Shown here piece by piece: positions 42,568 to 51,069 of a stretch of DNA of 64,000 nt (the first letter of the stretch is position 1; every line of letters begins with the position of its first letter). This stretch comes from Jiangella ureilytica (GTDB taxonomy: Bacteria; Actinomycetota; Actinomycetes; Jiangellales; Jiangellaceae): positions 1 through 64,000 of the forward strand of contig NZ_SMKL01000008.1 of assembly GCF_004348545.1 (NCBI RefSeq), written 5' to 3'. The notes below the pieces were generated by a model. That model was given only the letters and a program-made list of their open reading frames with translations. It was not told the DNA's origin and made no database searches. Made by a program: the position numbers and the translations under genes.

Positions 42568-45500
42568 ATGCCCCCGATTGCGCCCAGGTCCCGCTCCCGC
42601 TTGTGGTCCGCCGCCGCGCTGACCATCGCCCTGACCGCGACGGCCGGAGCGACGGCCGCCTCCGCACCCACGACGGCGCCGCAGGCTGCCGCCGTCGGCG
42701 CCCCGACGGCCACCGGCGAGTCCGCCACCAGAGTCACCCTCATCACCGGCGACGTCGTCCACGTGACCACCGTCGACGGGAAGACGTCGGTCGCGGTCGA
42801 CGCCGCGGACGGGGGCGCCGTCGAGGCCTATGAGTTGGACGGCGACACCTACGTCGTCCCGGCCCGGGTCGCGCCGCGGGTCCGCGCGGGCACCGTCGAC
42901 GACCAGCTGTTCAACGTGACCCGGCTGATCGAGAGCGGGTACGCCGACGACGCGACCGGTGAGCTGCCGGTCATCGTCACCTACGACGGCGCCGCCGCCC
43001 GGTCCGCGGCCGGCACCGCGCAACGCGCGGAGGCACTGCCCGCGAGCGACGCCACTCTCCCGCTGCCGAGCATCGACGGCGCCGCGGTCGAGGTCGCCAA
43101 GGACGCGGCGGCGGACTTCTGGGCCGCGGTCGAGACCGACGCGGCCGTCGACGCCGTCTGGCTCGACGGCAACGTCGCCGCCACCCTCGACGTCAGCGTC
43201 CCGATGGTCGGCGCACCCGAGGCCTGGGAGCAGGGCCTCGACGGCACCGGCACCACCGTCGCCGTCCTCGACACCGGCATCGACGCGAACCACCCGGACG
43301 TCGCCGGCAGCATCGCCGAGCAGCAGGACTTCACCGGCGGCGACGACCCCACCGACCGGCACGGTCACGGCACCCACGTCGCCGCGACGGTCGCGGGCAG
43401 CGGCGCCGGGTCCGACGGCGCCCGCCGCGGCGTCGCCCCGAGCGCGGACCTGATGATCGGCAAGGTGCTCGACGACGGCGGCAGCGGCCAGGACTCGTGG
43501 GTCATCGCCGGCATGGAGTGGGCCGCGCGGAACGGCGCCGACGTCGTCAGCATGAGCCTCGGCGGCTACCCCAGCGACGGCACCGACCCGCTCAGCCAGG
43601 CCGTGAACGAGCTGACCGCCGAGACCGGCGCGCTGTTCGTCATCGCCGGCGGCAACTACGGCCCGGGCGAGTACTCGCTGACCAACCCGGGCAGCGCCGA
43701 CGCCGCGCTCACCGTCGGCAACGTCACGAAGGCCGACGAGCTCGCGGCGTCGTCCGGCCGCGGGCCGCGGGTCGGCGACCACGCGATCAAGCCGGACATC
43801 ACCGCGCCGGGCACCGACATCGTCGCCGCGAGGGCCGCCGGCACCGCGATGGGCACGCCCGTCGACGGCCTCTACACCAGCGCGTCGGGCACCTCGATGG
43901 CCACGCCGCACGTCGCCGGCGCCGCCGCGATCGTCCGCCAGCAGCACCCGGACTGGACGCCGGAGCAGGTCAAGGCCGCTCTGGTGTCGACGGCGATCCC
44001 GCGCGACGGCCTCACCGTCTACCAGCAGGGCGGCGGCCGGCTCGACGTCGCGACCGCCGTCGGCCAGGGCGTCTACGCCGGGCCGGCGCCGCTGAACTTC
44101 GGCTACCTGCCGTACCCGCAGACCGAGCTGGAGCCGATCGTCCGCACCGTCACGTTCTCCAACGACACCGACGCGCCCGTGCCGCTGCAGCTCACGGCGT
44201 CGGCGACTGTCGGGACGACGCCCGCGCCGGCCGGCATGATCACGCTCGGTGCGCCGTCGGTCACCGTTCCGGCGCAGGGCACCGCCACCGTCGACGTCAC
44301 CCTCGACCCGTCGCTGGGCGCCGCGGGCCTGTACAGCGGCTTCGTCACCGGCACGGGTCCCGGTGGCGTGAGCGTGACGCTGCCGCTCGGGCTGAACAAG
44401 GAGCCCGAGGTCTACGACCTCACCGTCACCGTCCTGGACCGCACGGGCGCGCCGAACCGCGGCGCGACCGTCCAGATCGGCAGCGTCGACGACTCCTCCT
44501 CGCACCTGTCGTTCCCGAACCTCGACGCGCGCGGCCAGGCGACGGTGCGGGTGCCACCGGGGACGTACAGCGCGCTGAGCATCATGACCGAGCTCGACGG
44601 CGACCGGTACACGTACACGTTCGCCGGCGACCCGCAGATCGAGGTCGCGCCGGGCGGGGCGAGCGTCGTGCTGGACGGCCGCACAGCGGTCCCGGTCACC
44701 GCCGACGTCGGCCGGCCCGCCGAGGGCATCACCGCCAAGCTGGAGTTCTGGCGCTACCCGGTGACCGGCGAGTCGATGCACTACCGCTACCTGCTCGGCG
44801 AGCCGTTCACCGACATGTACGCGACGCCGACCGAGCAGGTGACGAAGGGCGGCTTCCACCTGGTGACGGCGCTCTCGCTGGCCGCGCCGGACATCGTCGT
44901 CGAGGGAGCCGGGCTGCCGGCGTTCGAGCCGGAGTACTTCGTCTACGCACCGGAGCTGCCCGAGGGCCGCTACCGCCGGGACGTCGTCGACGCGGGCGAG
45001 GCCACGCCGGCCGAGCTGGCCGCCGTCGACCTCGAGGGCAGGATCGCGCTGGTCGAGGCGACCGGCGGGCAGTGGAGCGAGCAGATCACGGCCGTGGCCG
45101 AGGCGGGTGCCGAGCTCGCCCTCCTCTACAGCCGGTCCGGCTACCCGTTCGCCGGCGTCGTCGAGCGAGGACTGCCCATCCCGGCCGCCGCGCTGGACAT
45201 CGGCGAGGCGGAGGCGCTGCTGGCGCGGGACGGCTCGGCCGTGACGGTGCGGAGCACGCCGGACAGCCCGTACCTCTATGACCTGCGGTTCGACGAGGAC
45301 GGCGGCGTGGGGACGGACCTCACCCATCAGATCGGCCCGGACGACCTCGCCACCGTCGCGTCGAGCTATCACTCCGACGCGCCGGAACGGTCGGTCGCCG
45401 ACGTCAACGCCTCGTTCGCGCCCTGGCAGGACTGGTCGTTCGACTCGTTCCGCTACTTCCGCGCGCCGGTCGAGCGCACGGAGTACGTGATCGCGTCGCC

Positions 45501-46362
45501 CGGCACGCTCTGGCTGAAGCAGGTGGCCGGCTACGAGACCGCCGACGTGGTCCTCGGCCGGATGGTCCGCGACCGGCTGCGGCATCTCGCGGCCGGCGAC
45601 GAGGTCGCCGACACCTGGTTCGGCGGGCCGTTCGTGCCGTCGCCGCGGCGTGAGGTGCTCGACCAGGACCGCATCGGCATCCCCTGCCCGGCCTGCCGCG
45701 ACGCCGACGAGCTGTTCCTCTGGATCGAGGACTTCGCCGACTCCGGCGACGGCCACTACGGCGCCTGGGACACCCGCTGGGAGAACTCCGCGACCCGCCT
45801 CTACCGCGACGACCAGCTGGTGCTCAGCCGGCGGACCGGGCGCGGCGTGCTGCCCGCGGTCGCGGCGGACTCGGAGTACCGGCTCGAGATCGACGCGTGG
45901 TCCGACGCGCCGTGGAGCTGGGGCACCCGGTCGACGACGGCGTGGACGTTCGAGTCCGCGGCCCCGTCCGTCGTGGATCCGGAGCAGCTGCCGGACTGGT
46001 ACCGCTGCACCGACGGCGGGCACCGCAACTGCGCGTTCGTGCCGCTGCTGTTCGCGTCGTACGACGTGCCGCTGGACCCGCTGAACCGGGCGCCGTCGGG
46101 CCGCACCTTCCAGTTCGGGCTCACCGTCGGCGGGCAGGTGGGTGCGCCGCCGCCGCCGCTGCACCGGGTGCGGGTCGAGGTGTCGTTCGACGACGGCGGC
46201 AGCTGGCGGCCCGCCGCGGTCCGGCCGGCCGGCGCGAGCGGCACGTACGCCGTCACCGTCAAGCACCGGAAGGACGCCGACCACGTGTCGCTGCGGATCG
46301 ACGCCCAGGGCGACGGGACCCGGCTGGAGCAGGAGGTGATCCGGGCCTACCCGCTGGATTGA
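42568..46362 (+). CDS. Secreted S8 (subtilisin-family) serine protease, copy 2
   Basis: A 1264-residue paralogue of the preceding gene with the same plan: signal peptide (to about residue 40), pro-region VTLITGDVVHV, catalytic triad Asp235 (AVLDTGID), His267 (HGHGTHVAAT), Ser443 (SGTSMATPHVAG), a fibronectin-like domain, a PA-like segment near 815-905 (GRIALVEATGGQWSEQI, AGAELALLYSRSGYPF) and a C-terminal region with CPAC and CTDGGHRNC cysteine pairs. The ribosome-binding site is CCGAGAGGACG. The intergenic 58 bases contain a C-run but no terminator, so both genes are probably cotranscribed. It ends with VIRAYPLD, mirroring the ERAYRLTD end of copy 1. Confidence 0.95.
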   Translation: MPPIAPRSRSRLWSAAALTIALTATAGATAASAPTTAPQAAAVGAPTATGESATRVTLITGDVVHVTTVDGKTSVAVDAADGGAVEAYELDGDTYVVPARVAPRVRAGTVDDQLFNVTRLIESGYADDATGELPVIVTYDGAAARSAAGTAQRAEALPASDATLPLPSIDGAAVEVAKDAAADFWAAVETDAAVDAVWLDGNVAATLDVSVPMVGAPEAWEQGLDGTGTTVAVLDTGIDANHPDVAGSIAEQQDFTGGDDPTDRHGHGTHVAATVAGSGAGSDGARRGVAPSADLMIGKVLDDGGSGQDSWVIAGMEWAARNGADVVSMSLGGYPSDGTDPLSQAVNELTAETGALFVIAGGNYGPGEYSLTNPGSADAALTVGNVTKADELAASSGRGPRVGDHAIKPDITAPGTDIVAARAAGTAMGTPVDGLYTSASGTSMATPHVAGAAAIVRQQHPDWTPEQVKAALVSTAIPRDGLTVYQQGGGRLDVATAVGQGVYAGPAPLNFGYLPYPQTELEPIVRTVTFSNDTDAPVPLQLTASATVGTTPAPAGMITLGAPSVTVPAQGTATVDVTLDPSLGAAGLYSGFVTGTGPGGVSVTLPLGLNKEPEVYDLTVTVLDRTGAPNRGATVQIGSVDDSSSHLSFPNLDARGQATVRVPPGTYSALSIMTELDGDRYTYTFAGDPQIEVAPGGASVVLDGRTAVPVTADVGRPAEGITAKLEFWRYPVTGESMHYRYLLGEPFTDMYATPTEQVTKGGFHLVTALSLAAPDIVVEGAGLPAFEPEYFVYAPELPEGRYRRDVVDAGEATPAELAAVDLEGRIALVEATGGQWSEQITAVAEAGAELALLYSRSGYPFAGVVERGLPIPAAALDIGEAEALLARDGSAVTVRSTPDSPYLYDLRFDEDGGVGTDLTHQIGPDDLATVASSYHSDAPERSVADVNASFAPWQDWSFDSFRYFRAPVERTEYVIASPGTLWLKQVAGYETADVVLGRMVRDRLRHLAAGDEVADTWFGGPFVPSPRREVLDQDRIGIPCPACRDADELFLWIEDFADSGDGHYGAWDTRWENSATRLYRDDQLVLSRRTGRGVLPAVAADSEYRLEIDAWSDAPWSWGTRSTTAWTFESAAPSVVDPEQLPDWYRCTDGGHRNCAFVPLLFASYDVPLDPLNRAPSGRTFQFGLTVGGQVGAPPPPLHRVRVEVSFDDGGSWRPAAVRPAGASGTYAVTVKHRKDADHVSLRIDAQGDGTRLEQEVIRAYPLD

Positions 46363-46401
46363 TCCGCTGGAATCTCCTCTGGACGCCGTGAGCTGCGTCG
46401 T

Positions 46402-46416
46402 GATACACCTTGTATC
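46402..46416. promoter_or_regulatory. TetR operator directly before the start codon
   Basis: GATACA-CCT-TGTATC is a perfect 6+6 inverted repeat ending at the base before the GTG of the TetR gene. It is the likely autoregulatory site for the TetR-MFS operon. Confidence 0.65.
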
Positions 46417-46992
46417 GTGAATGATGTCAGGGTGTCTCACGACGTGCTCGCGGCGGCGAAGCGGCTGGCCGAGCGGCAGGAGCTGGCCGGCGCCTCGATG
46501 GCAGACATCGCCAGAGAGGCCGGCATCACCCGTGTCACGCTGTACCGGCGGGGCGAGACGCGCACCGCGATCCTGGTGGCGCTGCGCGACGAGCTCGCCC
46601 GCGAGGAGCGCGAGCGGCTGCTCCCCGTCCTGGCCGGCGAGGGCGACGCGCGTGCACGGCTGACCGCGGCCTTCGAGGCGATCTGCGCCATCACCGATGA
46701 GCGGTCCGACCTGCTCACCGGCCTCGACGACCCCACGTTGAACGCGATCTACCACGATCCCGGCGACGACTCCCTGACCCGCTCCGAGTTCACCGCGCCG
46801 ATCGTCCGGCTGCTGCGCGACGGCGCGCTCGACGGCTCGCTGCGCGTGTTCGCCGATCCCGAGGAGACCGCGACCGTGCTGTACGTCCAGGTCACCGAGA
46901 CCTACCTGCATCTGCGCCGCGAGCACCGGTGGTCGGCGACACGCTCGACGAGCGCCGTTCTCGACCTCACGCTGCACGGGCTGCTGCCGTGA
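46417..46992 (+). CDS. TetR-family transcriptional regulator
   Basis: A 191-residue regulator with a TetR-type N-terminal helix-turn-helix (LAGASMADIAREAGITRVTLYRRGETRTAILVALRDE, residues about 23-60) in which the usual YYHF is replaced by LYRRG. The GTG start abuts its operator and no ribosome-binding site fits, suggesting a leaderless message. Its stop overlaps the GTG of the MFS exporter gene (GTGA), the standard arrangement of a repressor controlling an efflux pump. Confidence 0.92.
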   Translation: MNDVRVSHDVLAAAKRLAERQELAGASMADIAREAGITRVTLYRRGETRTAILVALRDELAREERERLLPVLAGEGDARARLTAAFEAICAITDERSDLLTGLDDPTLNAIYHDPGDDSLTRSEFTAPIVRLLRDGALDGSLRVFADPEETATVLYVQVTETYLHLRREHRWSATRSTSAVLDLTLHGLLP

Positions 46993-48164
46993 CCGCCCTG
47001 CTGGAGCGGGTGATCCCCGGCCAGAACGTCCACCGCGGCCGGGTCGCCCGGCTGACCGTCGCGCACGCCGGCGCCGACCTCTTCCAGGCCGCCGTTCCCG
47101 CACTGATCCCGTTCTTCGTCGCCGAACGGGACATGACTTACGCCGACGCCGGCCTCCTGGTGCTGGCCGGCAGCCTCGCGTCGTCGGTCATGCAGCCGCT
47201 GGCCGGCGTGGTCGGCGACCGCGTGCGCGCCGCGTGGCTGCAGCCGCTCGGGCTCGTGCTGGCCGGCGGCGGCCTGCTGGCCGCGACGCTGCTCGACTCG
47301 TTCGCCGCCATCGCCGTCGCGCTGCTGCTCGGCGGTCTCGGCGTCGCGATCTTCCACCCCGAGGCGTTCCGCGCGACCCGGGCCGCGGCGGCCGCCAGCC
47401 CCGGCGCGGCCCTGGGCGTCTTCGCGCTCGGCGGCAACATCGGCTTCGCCCTCGGCCCGTCGCTGGTGGTGCCGCTGGGTGCGGCGTACGGGATCGAGGC
47501 GGCCGGCGCGGTCGCCGTCATCCCGCTGGCCGGTGCGCTGCTGCTGGGCCGCGGTGTGCCCTCCGAGCTGTCCTCGTCCACCGATGAGGCCGGCGTGGCG
47601 GGCGCGGTGCTCCCGAGCGACTGGCGGACGTTCACGTTCGCGACCCTCGGCGCGACGGCGGCCGCGGGCGTGCTGTTCGGGCTCATGGCCTTCGCCCCGG
47701 TCTGGTTCGACGAGACCCTCGGCGCCGGTGTCGGCCTGGGCAGCGCCGCGGTCACCGGCATGCTGCTGGCCGGCGCCGTCGGCACCTACGCCGCCGGCAC
47801 GCTCGGCGACCGCCACGGCCGCCGCCCGGTGGTGCTGGTGTCGGTGCTCGCGCTGCTCCCGCTGTCGCTCGTGCTGCCGGCCACTGGGCCGGTGCTCGCG
47901 GTGGCGCTGCTGGTCCTCATCGGGTTCGTGCTCGAGGGCATCTTCTACCCGCTGGTCATCGTCGCCCAGGACGGCCTGCCGCGGCACGCCGGGCTGGCGG
48001 CCGGCATGGCGCTCGGCCTCAGCGTCGGCATCGCCGCCGGCACCACCAGCCTGCTGGGCGTGCTGGTCGACTCGAGCGGCCCGACGGCGGCGCTGTGGGG
48101 TTGCGCGGTGCTCGCCTCCGTCGCCCTGGTCGCCGGCGCCCTCGCCGTCCGGCGCCCGCATTGA
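46989..48164 (+). CDS. MFS transporter, fosmidomycin-resistance-like
   Basis: A 391-residue major facilitator with about 11-12 hydrophobic helices. GDRVRAAWLQP and GDRHGRRPVVLVS are the two loop 2/3-type motifs of the halves, and AHAGADLFQAAVPALIPFFV at the start plus FHPEAFRATRAAAAASPGAALGVFALGGNIGFALGP are typical of the Fsr (fosmidomycin resistance) group. It is cotranslated with TetR and is likely a drug or metabolite exporter induced by its own substrate. Confidence 0.92.
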   Translation: MTALLERVIPGQNVHRGRVARLTVAHAGADLFQAAVPALIPFFVAERDMTYADAGLLVLAGSLASSVMQPLAGVVGDRVRAAWLQPLGLVLAGGGLLAATLLDSFAAIAVALLLGGLGVAIFHPEAFRATRAAAAASPGAALGVFALGGNIGFALGPSLVVPLGAAYGIEAAGAVAVIPLAGALLLGRGVPSELSSSTDEAGVAGAVLPSDWRTFTFATLGATAAAGVLFGLMAFAPVWFDETLGAGVGLGSAAVTGMLLAGAVGTYAAGTLGDRHGRRPVVLVSVLALLPLSLVLPATGPVLAVALLVLIGFVLEGIFYPLVIVAQDGLPRHAGLAAGMALGLSVGIAAGTTSLLGVLVDSSGPTAALWGCAVLASVALVAGALAVRRPH

Positions 48165-48176
48165 CCCAGTGGGTAC

Positions 48177-48273
48177 GTGGGGCGGGCGGAACCTTCCGCC
48201 GGCTCTGCGACTCTGTCGGTGGTCGAGCAGGCGCGGCCACTTTTACGCCGGCTCCAGGTTCCGCCCGCCCCAC
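48177..48273. repeat. Long interrupted inverted repeat between convergent genes
   Basis: Arms 48177-48194 and 48256-48273 (GTGGGGCGGGCGGAACCT and its complement) pair perfectly over 18 bases. After a 3-base internal mismatch, GCCGGC at 48198-48203 and 48247-48252 extends the stem by 6 more. The loop is 43 bases. It separates the MFS gene from the convergent lipoprotein gene and may end both transcripts or be a dispersed palindromic element. Confidence 0.7.
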
Positions 48274-48333
48274 CCTGGCCACTCGGCTCGGGCGGGTCGG
48301 TTCGGCCGCCGCGTCCGCAGGCGCCCGCCGTCG

Positions 48334-49125
48334 TCAGCACGGAGTGAAGGTCTCGGCGGTGGCGACGCCGTCGACGAAGTCGAGGACGGCGGTCTCGAGC
48401 TGCTCGGCCGGCGCGCCACCCTCGGCCAGGATGTCGGTGCCGTGTCGTGGGCTGGGCAGGACGAGGAGTTCGCTGCCCGGCAGCCAGGCGTGCAGCTGCC
48501 GGGTGTCCTCGGTGGCGCCGTAGGAGTCGCCGTCGCCGGTGGCGAGCAGCACCGGACAACTCACGCCGTCTACGCCGGCCTGATCGAAGCGCATGCCGTT
48601 CGCCCCGAGCAGGCCGGCGACCCAGACCACGCCGTCGATCGGTACCGACCGCTCCAGTGCGACGTGCAGCGAGGCCATGGCGCCCAGGCTCGCCCCGGCG
48701 AGGACCACCTTCTCGGCGCCGTTCTCGCGCGCGTACCGCGCCGCTCCGATGACGTCCTGCCAGACCTGGTAGCGCGGCCGCAGCCGCTGGTAGGTGATCA
48801 CCCGGTGGCCGCGCTCGGCCAGCGCCTGCGCTGTCGCCGCCCAGTCGTCCTGGCTGTCGCCGTCGCTGCCCATGTGCGACAGGACGACGACCACCGGCGC
48901 GTCCTCGGGTCCGTACAGCCGGCCCTGCCGCGGCTCGCCGTCGCCGCCGGTGAACTCGATGTCCTGGTACGGCCCGCTCGGCTTGGTCGCGGTCTCGGAC
49001 GGGGCCGCTGACGGAACCCCCGCGGAGGGTGAACTGCCGCCGTCGTCGCCGGTGCTGGAGGAGCAGGCGGTGAGGCCGAGCGCGAGCAGGAAGGCGAGTG
49101 CGGCGGTCCGAGGCATGCGCGACAT
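48334..49125 (-). CDS. Alpha/beta-hydrolase lipoprotein
   Basis: A 263-residue lipoprotein. The signal peptide ends with the lipobox LTAC, placing the lipid-modified cysteine at residue 21. A Ser/Gly-rich linker to about residue 50 precedes the hydrolase domain: VVVVLSHMGSDG (oxyanion), VLAGASLGAMASL with the nucleophile serine, LLATGDGDSYG (acid) and PSPRHGTDIL (histidine). It should face the outside of the membrane. It ends an operon running from 51774, 6 bases after the PHP gene. Confidence 0.9.
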   Translation of the reverse strand: MSRMPRTAALAFLLALGLTACSSSTGDDGGSSPSAGVPSAAPSETATKPSGPYQDIEFTGGDGEPRQGRLYGPEDAPVVVVLSHMGSDGDSQDDWAATAQALAERGHRVITYQRLRPRYQVWQDVIGAARYARENGAEKVVLAGASLGAMASLHVALERSVPIDGVVWVAGLLGANGMRFDQAGVDGVSCPVLLATGDGDSYGATEDTRQLHAWLPGSELLVLPSPRHGTDILAEGGAPAEQLETAVLDFVDGVATAETFTPC

Positions 49126-49131
49126 GGTCGC

Positions 49132-50166
49132 CTAGGAGGTGCGTCCGGTCCAGGCCAGGAGGTCGTCGACGGCCCAGGTGTTGACGATCTTCTCGATCGG
49201 CACGCCGCACGCGGCCGCCCGCTCGCACCCGTACGGCTGCCAGTCCAGCTGGCCGGGTGCGTGCGCGTCGGTGTCGACGGCGAACGAGCAACCGGCCTCG
49301 ACGGCGAGGCGGAGCAGCCGCTTCGGGGGGTCGAGCCGCTCGGGCCGCGAGTTGATCTCGACGGCGACGCCGAAGCGCTCGCACGCGGCGAACACGATCT
49401 CCGGCTCGAACGTCGACTCCGGCCGGGTGCCGCGGCCGCCCGTGATGAGCCGGCCCGTGCAGTGCCCGAGAACGTCCGTGTGCGGGTTGGCGATGGCCGT
49501 CACCATGCGCTCGGTCAGCTCGTCGGACTTCATCCGCAGCTTCGAGTGCACGCTCGCCACGACGACGTCGAGCCGGCCGAGCAGCTCGTCGCTCTGGTCG
49601 AGCGAGCCGTCCTCGTTGATGTCGACCTCGATGCCGGTGAGGATCCGGATGCCGTGCTCGTTCGTCGCGTTCAGCTCGGCGACGATGTCGAGCTGCTTGC
49701 GCAGCCGCTCCGGCGACAGCCCGTTGGCGACGGTGAGCCGCGGCGAGTGGTCGGTGAGCGCGACGTACTCGTGCCCCAGCTCGGCCGCGGTCCGCACCAT
49801 CTCCTCGATCGGGCTGCCGCCGTCGGACCAGTCCGAGTGCATGTGCAGGTCGCCGCGGAGCGCCGCCCGGATCTCCGCCCCGCCCTCGGCGACCGGCCGC
49901 CCGCCGGTCGCCTCGAGGCGGCGCAGATACACCGGGACCTCGCCGCCCAGCGCCTCGGTGATGACGGTCGCCGTCACCTTGCCGATGCCGGGCAGCTCGG
50001 TCAGCGTGCCCTCCTCGACCCGCTCGACCAGCTCTTCGATGCCGATGGAATCGGCGGTGGCGGCGGCGGTCCGGAAGGCGCGGACGCGGTACGTGGGCTC
50101 GCGGGCGCGCTCCAGCAGGAACGCGATGCGCCGCATCAGATCGCCGGGCGTGGGATCGGCCGTCAC
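49132..50166 (-). CDS. PHP-family phosphoesterase with helix-hairpin-helix domain (PolX C-terminus-like)
   Basis: A 344-residue protein. Residues 5-85 resemble the N-terminal helical and HhH parts of family X polymerases (RAFRTAAATADSI, LTELPGIGKVTATVI). The PHP domain covers about 105-340: DLHMHSDWSDG, EYVALTDHSPR, TGIEVDI, VVASVHSKLRM, EINSRPER, FAVDTDAHAPGQL. This is the exonuclease module of PolX without its polymerase domain, and full PolX enzymes are about 570 residues. Possible roles are DNA 3'-end repair or another phosphoesterase activity. Its GTG overlaps the arginase-like stop (GTGA). Confidence 0.9.
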   Translation of the reverse strand: MTADPTPGDLMRRIAFLLERAREPTYRVRAFRTAAATADSIGIEELVERVEEGTLTELPGIGKVTATVITEALGGEVPVYLRRLEATGGRPVAEGGAEIRAALRGDLHMHSDWSDGGSPIEEMVRTAAELGHEYVALTDHSPRLTVANGLSPERLRKQLDIVAELNATNEHGIRILTGIEVDINEDGSLDQSDELLGRLDVVVASVHSKLRMKSDELTERMVTAIANPHTDVLGHCTGRLITGGRGTRPESTFEPEIVFAACERFGVAVEINSRPERLDPPKRLLRLAVEAGCSFAVDTDAHAPGQLDWQPYGCERAAACGVPIEKIVNTWAVDDLLAWTGRTS

Positions 50167-51065
50167 GGACCCAGTCTCTCCCGCGGAGCCAGGGCGGCGG
50201 CGACCGCCTCGGCAAGCCGGCGGGCGGTGGAGCCGTCGGGCTCGCCGTGGTCGGGATTGAACTCGGTCAGGGTCAGGCCGGCGAAGCCCGGGTGCCGGAC
50301 CATCACCGCGAGCGCGCGCATGGCCTGGTCGAGGGTGAGCCCGCGGTAGTGCGGTACGTCGGCCGCGGGGAAGTCCAGGTAGTTCACGACATCGACGTCG
50401 AAGTGCACGACGAACCGCTCGGTGACGGAGGTCAGCGCGGACACGGCCATGGCCGCCGCGCCGGCTGGATCGGCCGCGACCGACGCCGCCTGGAACCGCC
50501 AGCTGGAGACCCGGCCGTGCAGGTCTTCGTCGTCGCCGCAGTAGCCGAAGAAGCAGACCTGCTCGGGACTGAGCAATGGTCGGCGCGGGCCGAAGCCGGT
50601 CAGCTCGGGAGCGGTGCCCGGCAGGTCGAGCAGATGCGCGACCCCCATGCCGTCGGCGATCGGCTCATGCGGATGGTCATCGAAATTCATCAGGTCCTGG
50701 CCGCCGTCGACGTACATGAGCCCGACGTCCTGACCGGCCGTGACCATGGCACTCACCATGGCGAGGGTCAGCGTGCACTCGCCGCCCACGACGAACGGCA
50801 CCTGCCCGGCGGCCAGCACCCGACCGAGGGCGGAACGGACGTCCTGCAGCACCTCGACCACCGCGTCGAGGTTGTTCAGGCCGCTGGCCGACGGCCGGGC
50901 AGCCCACCGCCGCACCGGCCGGTCGCCATGATCGGCGACATCGAGCCCGGCGGTGCGCAGCAGCTCGACCAACCCGGCGGCTCGCAGGGCGGCCGGCCCT
51001 CGTTCCTGGCCCGGCCAGTGGGCGGCGGCGCTGGACGGCGCGCCGAGCAGACCGATGGTCGTCAT
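50163..51065 (-). CDS. Arginase/agmatinase-superfamily protein with altered metal site
   Basis: A 300-residue ureohydrolase-fold protein. The first metal motif, normally GGDH(S), is GGECT at 94-98; the second, normally DAHxD, is DGGQD at 120-124; the third, FDVDVV, keeps both aspartates (223 and 225). Thus two of the metal-binding histidines are missing while the aspartates remain. Either the protein uses a single metal or other ligands, or it is not a classical arginase. A C-terminal LTLTEFNPDH matches the family's conserved glutamate region. It is cotranslated with the PHP gene and 4 bases downstream of the VOC gene. Confidence 0.85.
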   Translation of the reverse strand: MTTIGLLGAPSSAAAHWPGQERGPAALRAAGLVELLRTAGLDVADHGDRPVRRWAARPSASGLNNLDAVVEVLQDVRSALGRVLAAGQVPFVVGGECTLTLAMVSAMVTAGQDVGLMYVDGGQDLMNFDDHPHEPIADGMGVAHLLDLPGTAPELTGFGPRRPLLSPEQVCFFGYCGDDEDLHGRVSSWRFQAASVAADPAGAAAMAVSALTSVTERFVVHFDVDVVNYLDFPAADVPHYRGLTLDQAMRALAVMVRHPGFAGLTLTEFNPDHGEPDGSTARRLAEAVAAALAPRERLGP

Positions 51066-51069
51066 GACC

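Noticed and set aside
42499-47103. A 1534-residue open frame on the minus strand
   Set aside because: It is antisense to the second S8 protease and the TetR gene, with Arg/Gly/Val-rich composition and no domain. Long antisense frames are expected in sequence of this GC content.
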